Below, in pieces: positions 16,480-24,078 of a stretch of 64,000 nt of DNA. The DNA is taken from contig NZ_CP088156.1 of assembly GCF_021088345.1 (NCBI RefSeq), positions 6,510,001-6,574,000 of the forward strand. Direction: 5' to 3'. The DNA comes from Bradyrhizobium ontarionense. Lineage in GTDB: Bacteria; Pseudomonadota; Alphaproteobacteria; Rhizobiales; Xanthobacteraceae. Position 1 is the first letter of the stretch, and each line of letters starts with the position of its first letter. The translations under genes were made by a program, and so were the position numbers. The notes beneath the pieces were generated by a model. It was not told where the DNA came from. It did not search any database and saw only the letters and a list, made by a program, of their open reading frames with translations.

Positions 16480-17230
16480 TACGACAGCGAAGACGACGAT
16501 CGAACTGCGCATCCTGCGCTATTGTCCGTCCACGGACACCGAGCCGGCCTTCGGATCCTTCCAGGTGCCCTACAGCGACGACATGTCGGTGCTGCAGGCG
16601 CTGCAGGAAATCAAGGCGACGCTCGACGGCAGCCTGGCGTTTCGCTGGTCCTGCCGCATGGCGGTGTGCGGCAGCTGCGGCATGATGATCAACGGCGAGC
16701 CGAAGCTCGCCTGCAACACCTTCCTGCGTGACCTCGCGCCCGGTCCCGTTACGGTCGAGCCGTTGCAGAATTTTCCGATCGAACGCGACCTCGTCGTCAC
16801 CGTCGGCGATTTCGTCAAGAAGATCGAGAGCATCTATCCCTACGTGATGCCGAAGGTGCCGAAGACGGTGGAGGAAGGGACGTATCTGCAGACGCCTTCG
16901 CAGATGGAAGCCTATGCGTCCTTCGCCGACTGCATCAACTGCATGCTGTGCTATGCGGCCTGTCCGCAATACGGCGCCAATCCCGACTTCATCGGACCGG
17001 GCGCGATGGCGCTGCTGCAGCGTTATTCGAGCGATTCCCGCGACGGCGGCCAGCAGGCCCGGCTCGATCAGATCCGCGGCGAGGACGGCGTGTGGTCCTG
17101 CACCGCCGTCGGCATCTGCTCCGAAGTCTGCCCGAAGCAGGTCGATCCGGCCAACGCAGTGAACCAGAACAAGAGCAATAGCGCGCTCGACTTCTTCCTG
17201 AGCGGCCTGCGCAAGGAAAGCGTGACATGA
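16472..17230 (+). CDS. frdB: Fumarate reductase iron-sulfur subunit
   Basis: 252 residues carrying the three clusters of FrdB. The [2Fe-2S] ligands lie in WSCRMAVCGSCGMM and a following LACNTF, the [4Fe-4S] ligands in CINCMLCYAACP and the [3Fe-4S] ligands in CTAVGICSEVCP. The segment NFPIERDLVV is nearly identical to E. coli FrdB. It passes electrons from the membrane quinol to FrdA. The start is within the end of frdA; an alternative in-frame ATG lies at 16463. The stop overlaps the frdC start (ATGA), so the four subunits are translationally coupled. Confidence 0.93.
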   Translation: MPDTTAKTTIELRILRYCPSTDTEPAFGSFQVPYSDDMSVLQALQEIKATLDGSLAFRWSCRMAVCGSCGMMINGEPKLACNTFLRDLAPGPVTVEPLQNFPIERDLVVTVGDFVKKIESIYPYVMPKVPKTVEEGTYLQTPSQMEAYASFADCINCMLCYAACPQYGANPDFIGPGAMALLQRYSSDSRDGGQQARLDQIRGEDGVWSCTAVGICSEVCPKQVDPANAVNQNKSNSALDFFLSGLRKESVT

Positions 17231-17631
17231 GCGAACGTCGTCCCTATCTGCGGCCGCAGCCGCGCACCTGGTGGGCGCATCCGCCATATCGCGCCTACAC
17301 CATCCGCGAATTGTGCGGCGTCGCGCTCGCCGTCTACGGCGCGATCCTGCTCGCCGGGCTGGTCTGCCTCGCGCGCGGCCCGGCAGCGTTCGAGAGCTAC
17401 CGCGCGTTCCTGGCAAGCCCGCTGTCGCTCGCACTCCATCTGCTGCTGCTGGCGGCTGCGCTCTGGCACATGGTGACCTGGTTTCGGATCCTGCCGAAGA
17501 CGATGCCCAAGCTCGTCTGGCACGGGAAGCTGGTGCCGCAGGCACTGATGACGCAAGCGGCGACGTTGCTTGCGGTGGGCTGTTCGGTCGCGCTCCTGGC
17601 GCTGGTCGTCGTGGTGGGAGCATGGTCATGA
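17227..17631 (+). CDS. frdC: Fumarate reductase membrane anchor subunit C
   Basis: 134 residues with three membrane helices. The start RRPYLRPQPRTWWA parallels the E. coli FrdC start (RKPYVRPMTSTWW). The third-quarter motif ALWHMVTWFRILPKTM corresponds to E. coli AALLHTKTWFELAPK, including the His/Trp/Phe pattern near the quinone site. With FrdD it anchors FrdAB and forms the quinol-oxidising site. This heme-free two-anchor type normally uses low-potential quinones. Confidence 0.92.
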   Translation: MSERRPYLRPQPRTWWAHPPYRAYTIRELCGVALAVYGAILLAGLVCLARGPAAFESYRAFLASPLSLALHLLLLAAALWHMVTWFRILPKTMPKLVWHGKLVPQALMTQAATLLAVGCSVALLALVVVVGAWS

Positions 17632-18011
17632 GCGTGCCGAAGGATTCGCCGCTGCCGAAGCGGACCATCGCGCCGCTGTTCTGGCTCCTGTTCGGCGCCG
17701 GCGGCATGCTGTCGGCCTTGTTCGGCCCGGCGCTCATCCTCATCACCGGGATCATGATCCCGCACGGCTGGGGCGTGCCGGAGCGCCTCGGCAGCTACGA
17801 CACGGTGCTTGCCTTTGCGCGCAATCCGCTCGGCAAGCTGGTGCTGCTGGCGCTGATCGCGCTGCTGTTCTGGCATGCGGCCGAGCGGCTGTTTCTCACC
17901 CTGCACGACATGCGGGTGGGGACGGTGACGGTGCTGCGCTGGCTGACCTACGGCGTTGCCTTTGTTCTGACGATCGTCACGGCGGTCGTCCTGCTCATGG
18001 TCGGCTTCTGA
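17628..18011 (+). CDS. frdD: Fumarate reductase membrane anchor subunit D
   Basis: 127 residues, three membrane helices. PLFWLLFGAGGMLSALFGP matches E. coli FrdD (PVFWGLFGAGGMWSAIIAP), and TVLAFARNPLGKL and the HDMRV segment also align. The ATG at 17628 overlaps the frdC stop by ATGA; another in-frame ATG lies at 17622. Completes the membrane anchor of the fumarate reductase. Confidence 0.92.
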   Translation: MSVPKDSPLPKRTIAPLFWLLFGAGGMLSALFGPALILITGIMIPHGWGVPERLGSYDTVLAFARNPLGKLVLLALIALLFWHAAERLFLTLHDMRVGTVTVLRWLTYGVAFVLTIVTAVVLLMVGF

Positions 18012-18061
18012 CCCCTCGCGCCGGCCTCTGTTCTCCATCCAGGTGGTTTCACGTGCTTCAC

Positions 18062-18736
18062 ATGACTTCGGACGCCCTGCGTGTCCCTTCCTATCTGCGG
18101 GACGTGTACGGCTGGGCCTATCTGACGCCATCGCTCGCGCGCTGGCTCGACCGGCAGGTCGTGGTGCAGACCATCCTCTGGGGCAATGCACAGCGCCTGA
18201 TCGGCGACGTGCTCGCCGAGGTGAAGCCGGGTGACCGCGTGTTCCAGCCGGCCGCGGTGTATGGCGATTTCTCGCGCCAGGTCGCCGCCAAGGTCGGGAC
18301 CGACGGCAAGCTCGATGTGCGCGACATCGCACCGCTGCAGGTCGATCTGACGCGGCGCAAGCTCGCTGATTTGCCGCAGGCCCATGTGGCGTGCGGCGAC
18401 GCCGCCGATCCGCACGCGCAGCAGGCCGACGTCGTCGCCTGCTTCTTCCTGCTGCACGAGGTGCCCGACGATCTCAAGGTCCGGATCACGCGCGCGATGC
18501 TGGCGCAGGTCGCGCCCGGTGGGCGGGCCGTGTTCGTGGACTATCATCGTCCCGGCCGGTTCCACCCGCTGAAGCCGCTGATGCGCCGGATCTTCGACTG
18601 GCTGGAGCCGTTTGCCCAGCGCATGTGGCAGAGCGAGATCCGCGATATCGCAGGACCCGCGGCCACCGGCTTCCGCTGGCGCAAGCGGACGCGGTTCGGC
18701 GGTCTCTATCAGATCGTCGTTGCCGAGCGCGCCTGA
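18062..18736 (+). CDS. rquA: Methyltransferase-like protein, probable rhodoquinone biosynthesis RquA
   Basis: 224 residues of the class I methyltransferase fold related to UbiE/UbiG. The normal Gly-rich SAM loop is replaced by FQPAAVYGDFSRQ; later motifs are LDVRDIAPLQ, VVACFFLLHEVPDD and PGGRAVFVDYHRPGRFHP. Loss of the GxGxG loop with retention of the fold is what distinguishes RquA, which converts ubiquinone to rhodoquinone using SAM as amino donor in Rhodospirillum. The gene lies 50 bases after frdD in an organism group that lacks menaquinone, so a rhodoquinone-forming role makes sense. A GTG at 18053 has a better-placed ribosome site (aggtgg, 18041-18046) and may be the true start. It could instead be an ordinary UbiE-like methyltransferase. 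Confidence 0.68.
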   Translation: MTSDALRVPSYLRDVYGWAYLTPSLARWLDRQVVVQTILWGNAQRLIGDVLAEVKPGDRVFQPAAVYGDFSRQVAAKVGTDGKLDVRDIAPLQVDLTRRKLADLPQAHVACGDAADPHAQQADVVACFFLLHEVPDDLKVRITRAMLAQVAPGGRAVFVDYHRPGRFHPLKPLMRRIFDWLEPFAQRMWQSEIRDIAGPAATGFRWRKRTRFGGLYQIVVAERA

Positions 18737-18857
18737 AGCCGCTTTTCGTTCCGTCCAAGGACGCGCAACACGACAGCAAATCCCATCGGCGGCAGCCGGG
18801 GACGTCTGCGCCAACAGATATCTTCGGCTTGCGACACGGCGTCGCCTGAAATGCGAA

Positions 18858-18878
18858 GGCCGGGCGCATGGCCCGGCC
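18858..18878. terminator. Hairpin downstream of the frd-rquA operon
   Basis: A perfect 8-base-pair stem (18858-18865 with 18871-18878) and 5-base loop, about 120 bases after the last gene of the plus-strand operon. No T tract, so a terminator is plausible but not certain. Confidence 0.4.
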
Positions 18879-18941
18879 CGTCCGACCATGGCAACCGGAT
18901 TGCTCCGGTCCTGAGAACGCCATGGCAGACAAACCGGCCGA

Positions 18942-19112
18942 TCAGCCGCCGCCCAGCTTGGCGGTGAGCGTCGTGAAGATGCCCTCGATGGTGAGACCGA
19001 GCTTGTTGAGGATCGTGATGATGGCGAGCGCGATGCCGGCGCAGATCAGGCCGTATTCGATGGCCGTCGCGCCCGATTCATCTTCATAAAATTTGAGAAG
19101 TAATTCTTTCAT
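18942..19112 (-). CDS. Flp/Fap-type IVb pilin
   Basis: 56 residues with the structure of Flp major pilins. A short basic leader MKELLLKFYEDESG is followed after the Gly by ATAIEYGLICAGIALAIITIL, with the conserved Glu-Tyr pair after the cleavage site and a single hydrophobic helix. The start at 19112 gives the normal prepilin length; longer frames upstream add unrelated sequence. It is a stand-alone copy without tad/cpa assembly genes in the window. Confidence 0.9.
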   Translation of the reverse strand: MKELLLKFYEDESGATAIEYGLICAGIALAIITILNKLGLTIEGIFTTLTAKLGGG

Positions 19113-19271
19113 CGACCCCCTCCGCACGCCGGCCAATCCATCGCCGGACGGTGCCCGCGAAACTACGGAATGGAACCTAAGGTAGTGTAAACGGCCGCCG
19201 CGCAAGTTTCGCGACTTCGAGGAAATGGCTGAAATCCCAGTCGCGACGGCTCCTGCTGCACGCAATCGGCC

Positions 19272-20467
19272 TTAGGCCGGAACGCCTGCTGCGCGCAGGG
19301 CATCCGCATAGGTTGTAGCCATGCCGCGAACGGGAAACGGGATCCGTGCCAGGAATCCGGATACGGTGAGCTGAGGTTCCACGGTCAGCAGCTGGCGTGC
19401 GATCTCGGTCGCGCGGACGCGGTCGCCGCTCCCCACCAGGGCGACGATCAGAACGCGCAGCGCAACAGCGAAGCGGCGGTTCTGCGCCAGAGCCTTCTCG
19501 GCCCAGCGGATCGCAGCGACGAAATCAGTCTCGACCACCGCGCAGATCGCCATCGCGCCGGCGGCGAGCCAGCCGCGCGATCGCGCGGGTTCAGCCGCTG
19601 GGCACGTTCGATCAACGCGCGGCCCGCGGCCGGATGGCCCGCCATGGTCTCGATCCACCCGCTCAAGGTCAGCGCCATCGCCGAGTTCGGATTGATCGCG
19701 AGCGAGCGCTTGAAGAGTTCGCGTGCCGGCGCGATGTCGTCGGCCATGTTCCAGATCGCGAAGGCCGCCATTCACAGCACCTGCGCGTCATTGGGCGCGC
19801 GTTCGCTGGCCTGCCAGGCCAGCGTGACGGCGGCGTTGCCGTAGTCCTCGCCCGGTTCGCTCCAGCCCTGAAAGTGGCGCGGCGCCTGGCAATAGGCATG
19901 CGCGGCCATGGCGGGAGCACAATCGGGGTCGATCGCCAGCGCCCGGCCGAGACATGCGATGGCCGCGACCAGGCTCTCGGCCGTGAACGTGTCGCGCAGG
20001 CTGGCGGCGCGCAGCAGCAGGTCATGGGCGTCCGGATGCAGCCGCGGCGCGGCGCGGCGGCGCTCGCCTTCCGCGAGTTCGAGCGCCGGCTCGATGGCCG
20101 CCACCACGCTCTCGGTGATGCGGTCCTGCAGTGCGAACACATCGGTGAGATCGCCGTCGAAGCGGTCGGCCCACAGATGCGCGCCGGAGAGCGCATCGAT
20201 CAGCTGGCCGCTGATGCGCAGCCGCGAACCGGCGCGGCGCACGCTGCCTTCGAGCACGTAGCCGACACCGAGGTCGCGCCCGACCTCGCGGATGTCGACG
20301 GCCTTGCCCTTGTAGGTGAAGGAGGAGTTGCGGGCGATGACGGCCAGGCCACTGCAGCGTGACAGCGCCGTGATGATGTCCTCGACCATGCCGTCGGCGA
20401 AATAGTCCTGCTCGGGATCGGCGCTCATGTTGGTGAAGGGCAGCACCGCGATCGCGGGGCTCAGCAT
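19272..20467 (-). pseudogene. Decayed TolB-like/TPR protein (adenylate-cyclase-associated type)
   Basis: The minus strand encodes AIAVLPFTNMSADPEQDYF followed by DIREVGRDLGVGYVLEGSVRR, the TolB-like domain typical of the non-catalytic half of rhizobial adenylate/guanylate cyclases and CadC-type regulators, then TPR helices. Three lesions are visible. The 5' part is missing (the domain starts abruptly at 20467), an in-frame TGA lies at 19772-19774 where reading continues with MAAFAIWNMADD, and the frame changes near 19580 before WLAAGAMAICAVVETDF, which continues to the natural stop at 19272. Not expected to make a full protein. Confidence 0.8.
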
Positions 20468-21323
20468 CGGCTATGCCGAGGCCGGCCCCGCCGATGGCCC
20501 GGTCGTGATTCTGCTGCATGGCTGGCCCTACGACATCCACAGCTTCGCCGACGTCGCGCCCGCGCTGGCCGCGGCGGGCCATCGCGTCATCATTCCTCAT
20601 CTGCGCGGCTACGGCTCGACGCGGCTGCTGTCGCCGACCGCCTCGCGCAGCGGCCAGCCGGTCGCGGTCGCCGCCGACATCGTCGCACTGATGGACGCGC
20701 TGCAGATCAGGAGCGCTGCGCTGGCCGGCTATGATTGGGGCGCGCGCACCGCCAACATCATCGCCGCGCTGTGGCCGGAGCGCTGCAAGGCGATGGTGTC
20801 GGTCAGCGGTTATCTGATCGGCAGTCAGCAGGCCGGCCGCAAGCCGCTGCCGCCGGCGGCCGAGCTGCAATGGTGGTATCAGTTCTACTTCGCGACCGAG
20901 CGCGGCCGCGACGGCTACGACAAGAACCGGCGCGACTTCGCGAAGCTGATCTGGCAGACGGCCTCGCCGAGATGGGCGTTCGACGACGCGACCTTCGCCC
21001 GGAGTGCTGCGGCCCTCGACAATCCCGACCACGTCGACATCGTCGTGCACAATTATCGCTGGCGGCTCGGCCTCGCGGCAGGCGAGACGAAGTATGATGC
21101 GCTGGAGGCGAAGCTCGCGACCTTCCCTGAGATCACGGTGCCGACGATCACGATGGAAGGCGATGCCAATGGCGCGCCGCATCCGGCACCGGAGGCCTAT
21201 GCGAACAAGTTCACAGGCCGCTACGAGCACCGGCTGATCACCGGCGGCATCGGCCACAACCTGCCGCAGGAGGCGCCGCAGGCCTTTGCCCAGGCGGTGA
21301 TCGACGTGATGGCGGGCGCGTAG
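20427..21323 (+). CDS. Alpha/beta hydrolase (epoxide hydrolase/haloalkane dehalogenase-like), N-terminus probably lost
   Basis: Residues from about 12 on read as an intact alpha/beta hydrolase: LLHGWPYDIHSF (oxyanion), nucleophile Asp in AGYDWGARTANI, conserved LWPERCKAMVSVSGY and a C-terminal GGIGHNLPQEAP His. The relatives I know have 20-50 further residues before the IGYAEAG segment. Here that part and any promoter are replaced by the antisense 5' edge of the decayed TolB/TPR gene; the junction lies near 20456. The ATG at 20427 therefore lies inside foreign sequence and expression is doubtful. Confidence 0.7.
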   Translation: MLVKGSTAIAGLSIGYAEAGPADGPVVILLHGWPYDIHSFADVAPALAAAGHRVIIPHLRGYGSTRLLSPTASRSGQPVAVAADIVALMDALQIRSAALAGYDWGARTANIIAALWPERCKAMVSVSGYLIGSQQAGRKPLPPAAELQWWYQFYFATERGRDGYDKNRRDFAKLIWQTASPRWAFDDATFARSAAALDNPDHVDIVVHNYRWRLGLAAGETKYDALEAKLATFPEITVPTITMEGDANGAPHPAPEAYANKFTGRYEHRLITGGIGHNLPQEAPQAFAQAVIDVMAGA

Positions 21324-21336
21324 CAGAGGCCCGGGA

Positions 21337-21909
21337 TCAGGCGGGAGCGCGTGCCGGTTGTCGGCGTTGCAGCCACGTCTCCCGCCGCACGATCCATTTC
21401 TCGGACCTGGTCTCGCCGTTGTGGTGCGCCAGCTCGATGAAGCCTACGAACTCGGCGCCGGTCTTCTGCTTGACCCGGCGCGAGGCGGCATTGCTCGCGA
21501 CGTTGCAGACGTAGAAGTGATCGAGGCCGAGCGGGCCGAAGGCGAAGTCGTTCACCGCGGCGATGGCCTCGCTCATCAGCCCACGGTTCCAGTACGGCTC
21601 GGCCAGCCAGAAGCCGCGATTGCCCTTGGACGAGTCCGCGCGCGGACGGAAGTGGATGTTGCCGATCGCCTCGCCGTCGCCGTGGCGCGGCACGAGCACC
21701 CACTGATAGATCTCCTCGCCGCTTGCGATCCTGTCGAGCTGCAGCCTGATGAACGTCTCGGCGCCGTCGTCGGGGTAGGGCCACGGCACGATGGCCGCGA
21801 GGTTGCGAATGATGTTCCAGTTGTTGAAATGGTGCTGGATCGCTGGCGCGTCGGTGAGCGCCAGCGGCCGCAGGATCAATCGCGCGGTATGCAGCTGGGG
21901 CGTGGGCAT
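21337..21909 (-). CDS. GNAT acetyltransferase, RimJ/RimL type
   Basis: 190 residues. It starts with LHTARLILRPLALTDAPAI, the usual first strand of RimJ/RimL-like N-acetyltransferases. The middle contains the acetyl-CoA region with GNIHFRPRADSSKGNRGFWL, then YWNRGLMSEAI (the Q/RxxGxG/A-like turn) and VASNAASRRVKQKTGAEFVG near the end. The target may be a small amine or a protein N-terminus. The ATG at 21909 was chosen because homology starts immediately after it; the frame is open far upstream without meaningful sequence. Confidence 0.8.
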   Translation of the reverse strand: MPTPQLHTARLILRPLALTDAPAIQHHFNNWNIIRNLAAIVPWPYPDDGAETFIRLQLDRIASGEEIYQWVLVPRHGDGEAIGNIHFRPRADSSKGNRGFWLAEPYWNRGLMSEAIAAVNDFAFGPLGLDHFYVCNVASNAASRRVKQKTGAEFVGFIELAHHNGETRSEKWIVRRETWLQRRQPARAPA

Positions 21910-22224
21910 GCGAACGATGTTGTCGCGAACCGGCGTCGGCTTCAAGCCGTAGCCCCTCGGTTGCGCGCCTCGCCCCCAATGATCGTTAACCCGCCGCACC
22001 GCCGTTAAGGTTGCCAGGAGCTTTCGTTGGATAGCGGAACCTAATACTCCCGCAACGCAGCACGGTGGTGCATTGATTGAACGCAGTTGCAAGCATGCAA
22101 CCCGTGTACAACCGCCGCAGGGCTGCGACGGCTCGGGCTCAGCGTTGCGCCCGAACGTCCGCGATCGCCTGCAGCGAGACCAGAACGCAGATCTTGGATG
22201 AACTCGATTCGGGGTGTCGTGGAT
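21910..22224. other. Intergenic region between divergent GNAT and membrane-protein genes
   Basis: About 315 bases with no credible coding sequence. Two gttaa segments (near 21984 and 22004) do not have the spacing of a CtrA site. Presumably holds the two divergent promoters. Confidence 0.4.
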
Positions 22225-23754
22225 ATGAAGCGCGGAACGGTCGATCATCAGTTGCGTCGTTTGCAGGCGGAGCAGACGTTCGATCCGCGCACATGGCGCG
22301 AGCGGCGGCTCGGCAGGGCCGTCCCGTTCTACGGCTCGGAGCTGTTCCAGCTCGGCTGCCCGCCGTTGGCCTCCTTCATCGCCGCCTTCCTCGGCTGCCT
22401 GATGACGCTGCATTTGAGCACATCCGGCCTGTCGCCGCTGATTGCCTCCGCAACGGCCGCGCTGCTGCTGAGCTCGTCGCTGATCCTGACCCGGACGGCC
22501 GACCTGGTGCCGAGCACTTTCTTCTCCTCTGCCTATGGCGGCAGCTTCGTCGGCATGACTCCGGTGACGCTCCTGAACGCGAGCGTCATCCGGGCCGGAC
22601 TGCCGCTCGATGCCGCCTTCATCCTGCTATCGCTGTTCTGCGGACTGGTGTTCTGTCTTGGTTGTGCGCTCGACATGTGGCTGCGCGGCGGGTTAGCCCG
22701 TGGCTATGGCGGACGACTGGGCGCGCTCGCGGCGGTCGCATCCTTCCTGTTCGTCGGCCTGGCGCCGATGCTCGGCGCCGAAGGTGAGATGCTTCCGATC
22801 GTACGCCGCGGTGTGCTGGAGCAGGGGCTCGGCGCGGTCGCAATCACGTTCGCGCTGTGCACAGCCGGGATGTTGGCGACCATGGCCGCCCTGCGCTGGG
22901 CGCCGGTCGCGGGGTCGCGGCGCGCGGTCCGCATCTTCGTCGCCGCGACCGTTGCGTTCGCCGGCCTCGTGGTGCTCCAGCAGTTCGTGCCCAGCGAGGC
23001 CTGTGATCTCGACGCCTATTATGCCGGTTGCTTCGTCGGCATGTCGTCACCGCGGCGATTGCGCAGCCTGCTGCAGGCGATGGCCGCGGCGGTTCTGCTG
23101 ACGGCTCTGATGGTCCTGACCTGTCCGATCCTGCCTGCCGTCGGCGGCAGCCTCGGATATGTGGCCTTCGTTTCAGTCATCTTCGTCGACGCGGCGGTCC
23201 GGCTGTTCGTCGAAGCGGGAGAATCGCCGCGGCAGACCATGATCGCGTGGACGCGGGGCCTCGTCGCCGCATTGGCCATTCTGGGTGTGCTGCTGCCGAG
23301 CGAGCTGCTCATCGGGCGGCCGCCCGATGAGCAGACCGGCTCGATCGCGAATGTGGACCAGCCGGTTGCGCCAACGGCTGCACGGCTCTCGGGCCCATCG
23401 GAAGCGGAGGATGTGCGGGACGCTTTGAGCAAGGTGTCTGGCGAGCCGGCGCCCGCCGCCGGAGCAGGACCCGATTTGCCCATGCAGATCTTGAACCCTG
23501 ATAGCGGCGAGCTGCTCCGCGCGCGGGGGCGCGGCGAGCACGCCCACGGCGCGGCGCCATCGTCCGTAGAGCCGCCCCGGCGCGTCGTCCGCTATGGTCA
23601 GGTCATTGCAACGGGAGCGCAACCGGCGTCCGTCAGGCGCAGCCAGGTGCGTGTCGTGCCGCAGTCGATCCCCAGGCCGCGCGTCGTGGCTCGGCAGGAC
23701 CTGCAGCCGGCGCAGGAGTGGCGCCCGGATCCGTCGACCTCGGCAGGTCAGTGA
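22225..23754 (+). CDS. Unknown polytopic membrane protein, paralog 1
   Basis: 509 residues. About 330 residues of hydrophobic helices are followed by a polar Pro/Ala/Arg-rich tail of about 150 residues. Two similar signatures occur in the membrane part, AYGGSFVGM (103-111) and AYYAGCFVGM (264-273), each after a pair of helices, which points to an internal duplication. A third Gly-rich VGGSLGY follows. It shares length, motifs and layout with the next gene (24079-25614), so the two are tandem paralogs. I do not recognise the family; a transporter is plausible. The start at 22225 was chosen by comparison with the paralog; an in-frame ATG also lies at 22198. Confidence 0.65.
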   Translation: MKRGTVDHQLRRLQAEQTFDPRTWRERRLGRAVPFYGSELFQLGCPPLASFIAAFLGCLMTLHLSTSGLSPLIASATAALLLSSSLILTRTADLVPSTFFSSAYGGSFVGMTPVTLLNASVIRAGLPLDAAFILLSLFCGLVFCLGCALDMWLRGGLARGYGGRLGALAAVASFLFVGLAPMLGAEGEMLPIVRRGVLEQGLGAVAITFALCTAGMLATMAALRWAPVAGSRRAVRIFVAATVAFAGLVVLQQFVPSEACDLDAYYAGCFVGMSSPRRLRSLLQAMAAAVLLTALMVLTCPILPAVGGSLGYVAFVSVIFVDAAVRLFVEAGESPRQTMIAWTRGLVAALAILGVLLPSELLIGRPPDEQTGSIANVDQPVAPTAARLSGPSEAEDVRDALSKVSGEPAPAAGAGPDLPMQILNPDSGELLRARGRGEHAHGAAPSSVEPPRRVVRYGQVIATGAQPASVRRSQVRVVPQSIPRPRVVARQDLQPAQEWRPDPSTSAGQ

Positions 23755-24078
23755 CCGCGGACCACATCTGGGGCGAGGGGCCTGATGTGGCCTCACTTCG
23801 GCATAGTTTCGGCACAATCCTCCGCCCCTTTGTCACATCAAGTGTCTCTCTCGCCTTTTGTCGGTGCCACCGCTGGCGACGTCCATGGCGCAGCCTCTTG
23901 AAGGCATCGTCCCGGTGCGTCTCGCGGAACGGATGCCGCACGTGTCGGATCGGAACAGGGCTCTCGTCGGCTTCGGCTCATGACGACAGCTTGCAAGCGA
24001 GGTCGCCGGACAGGATGTGCGGCGTTCACCCAGCCATCGCGCGTGTGCGCCCGATGGTCGTGAGGACGTGAGGGGCGA
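23755..24078. other. Intergenic region between the tandem paralogs
   Basis: 324 bases with no plausible coding sequence in any frame. The size suggests that the second paralog has its own promoter. Confidence 0.4.

Noticed and set aside
21975..22010. CtrA-type site upstream of the membrane paralog
   Set aside because: The two ttaa halves are about 15 bases apart, not 7.
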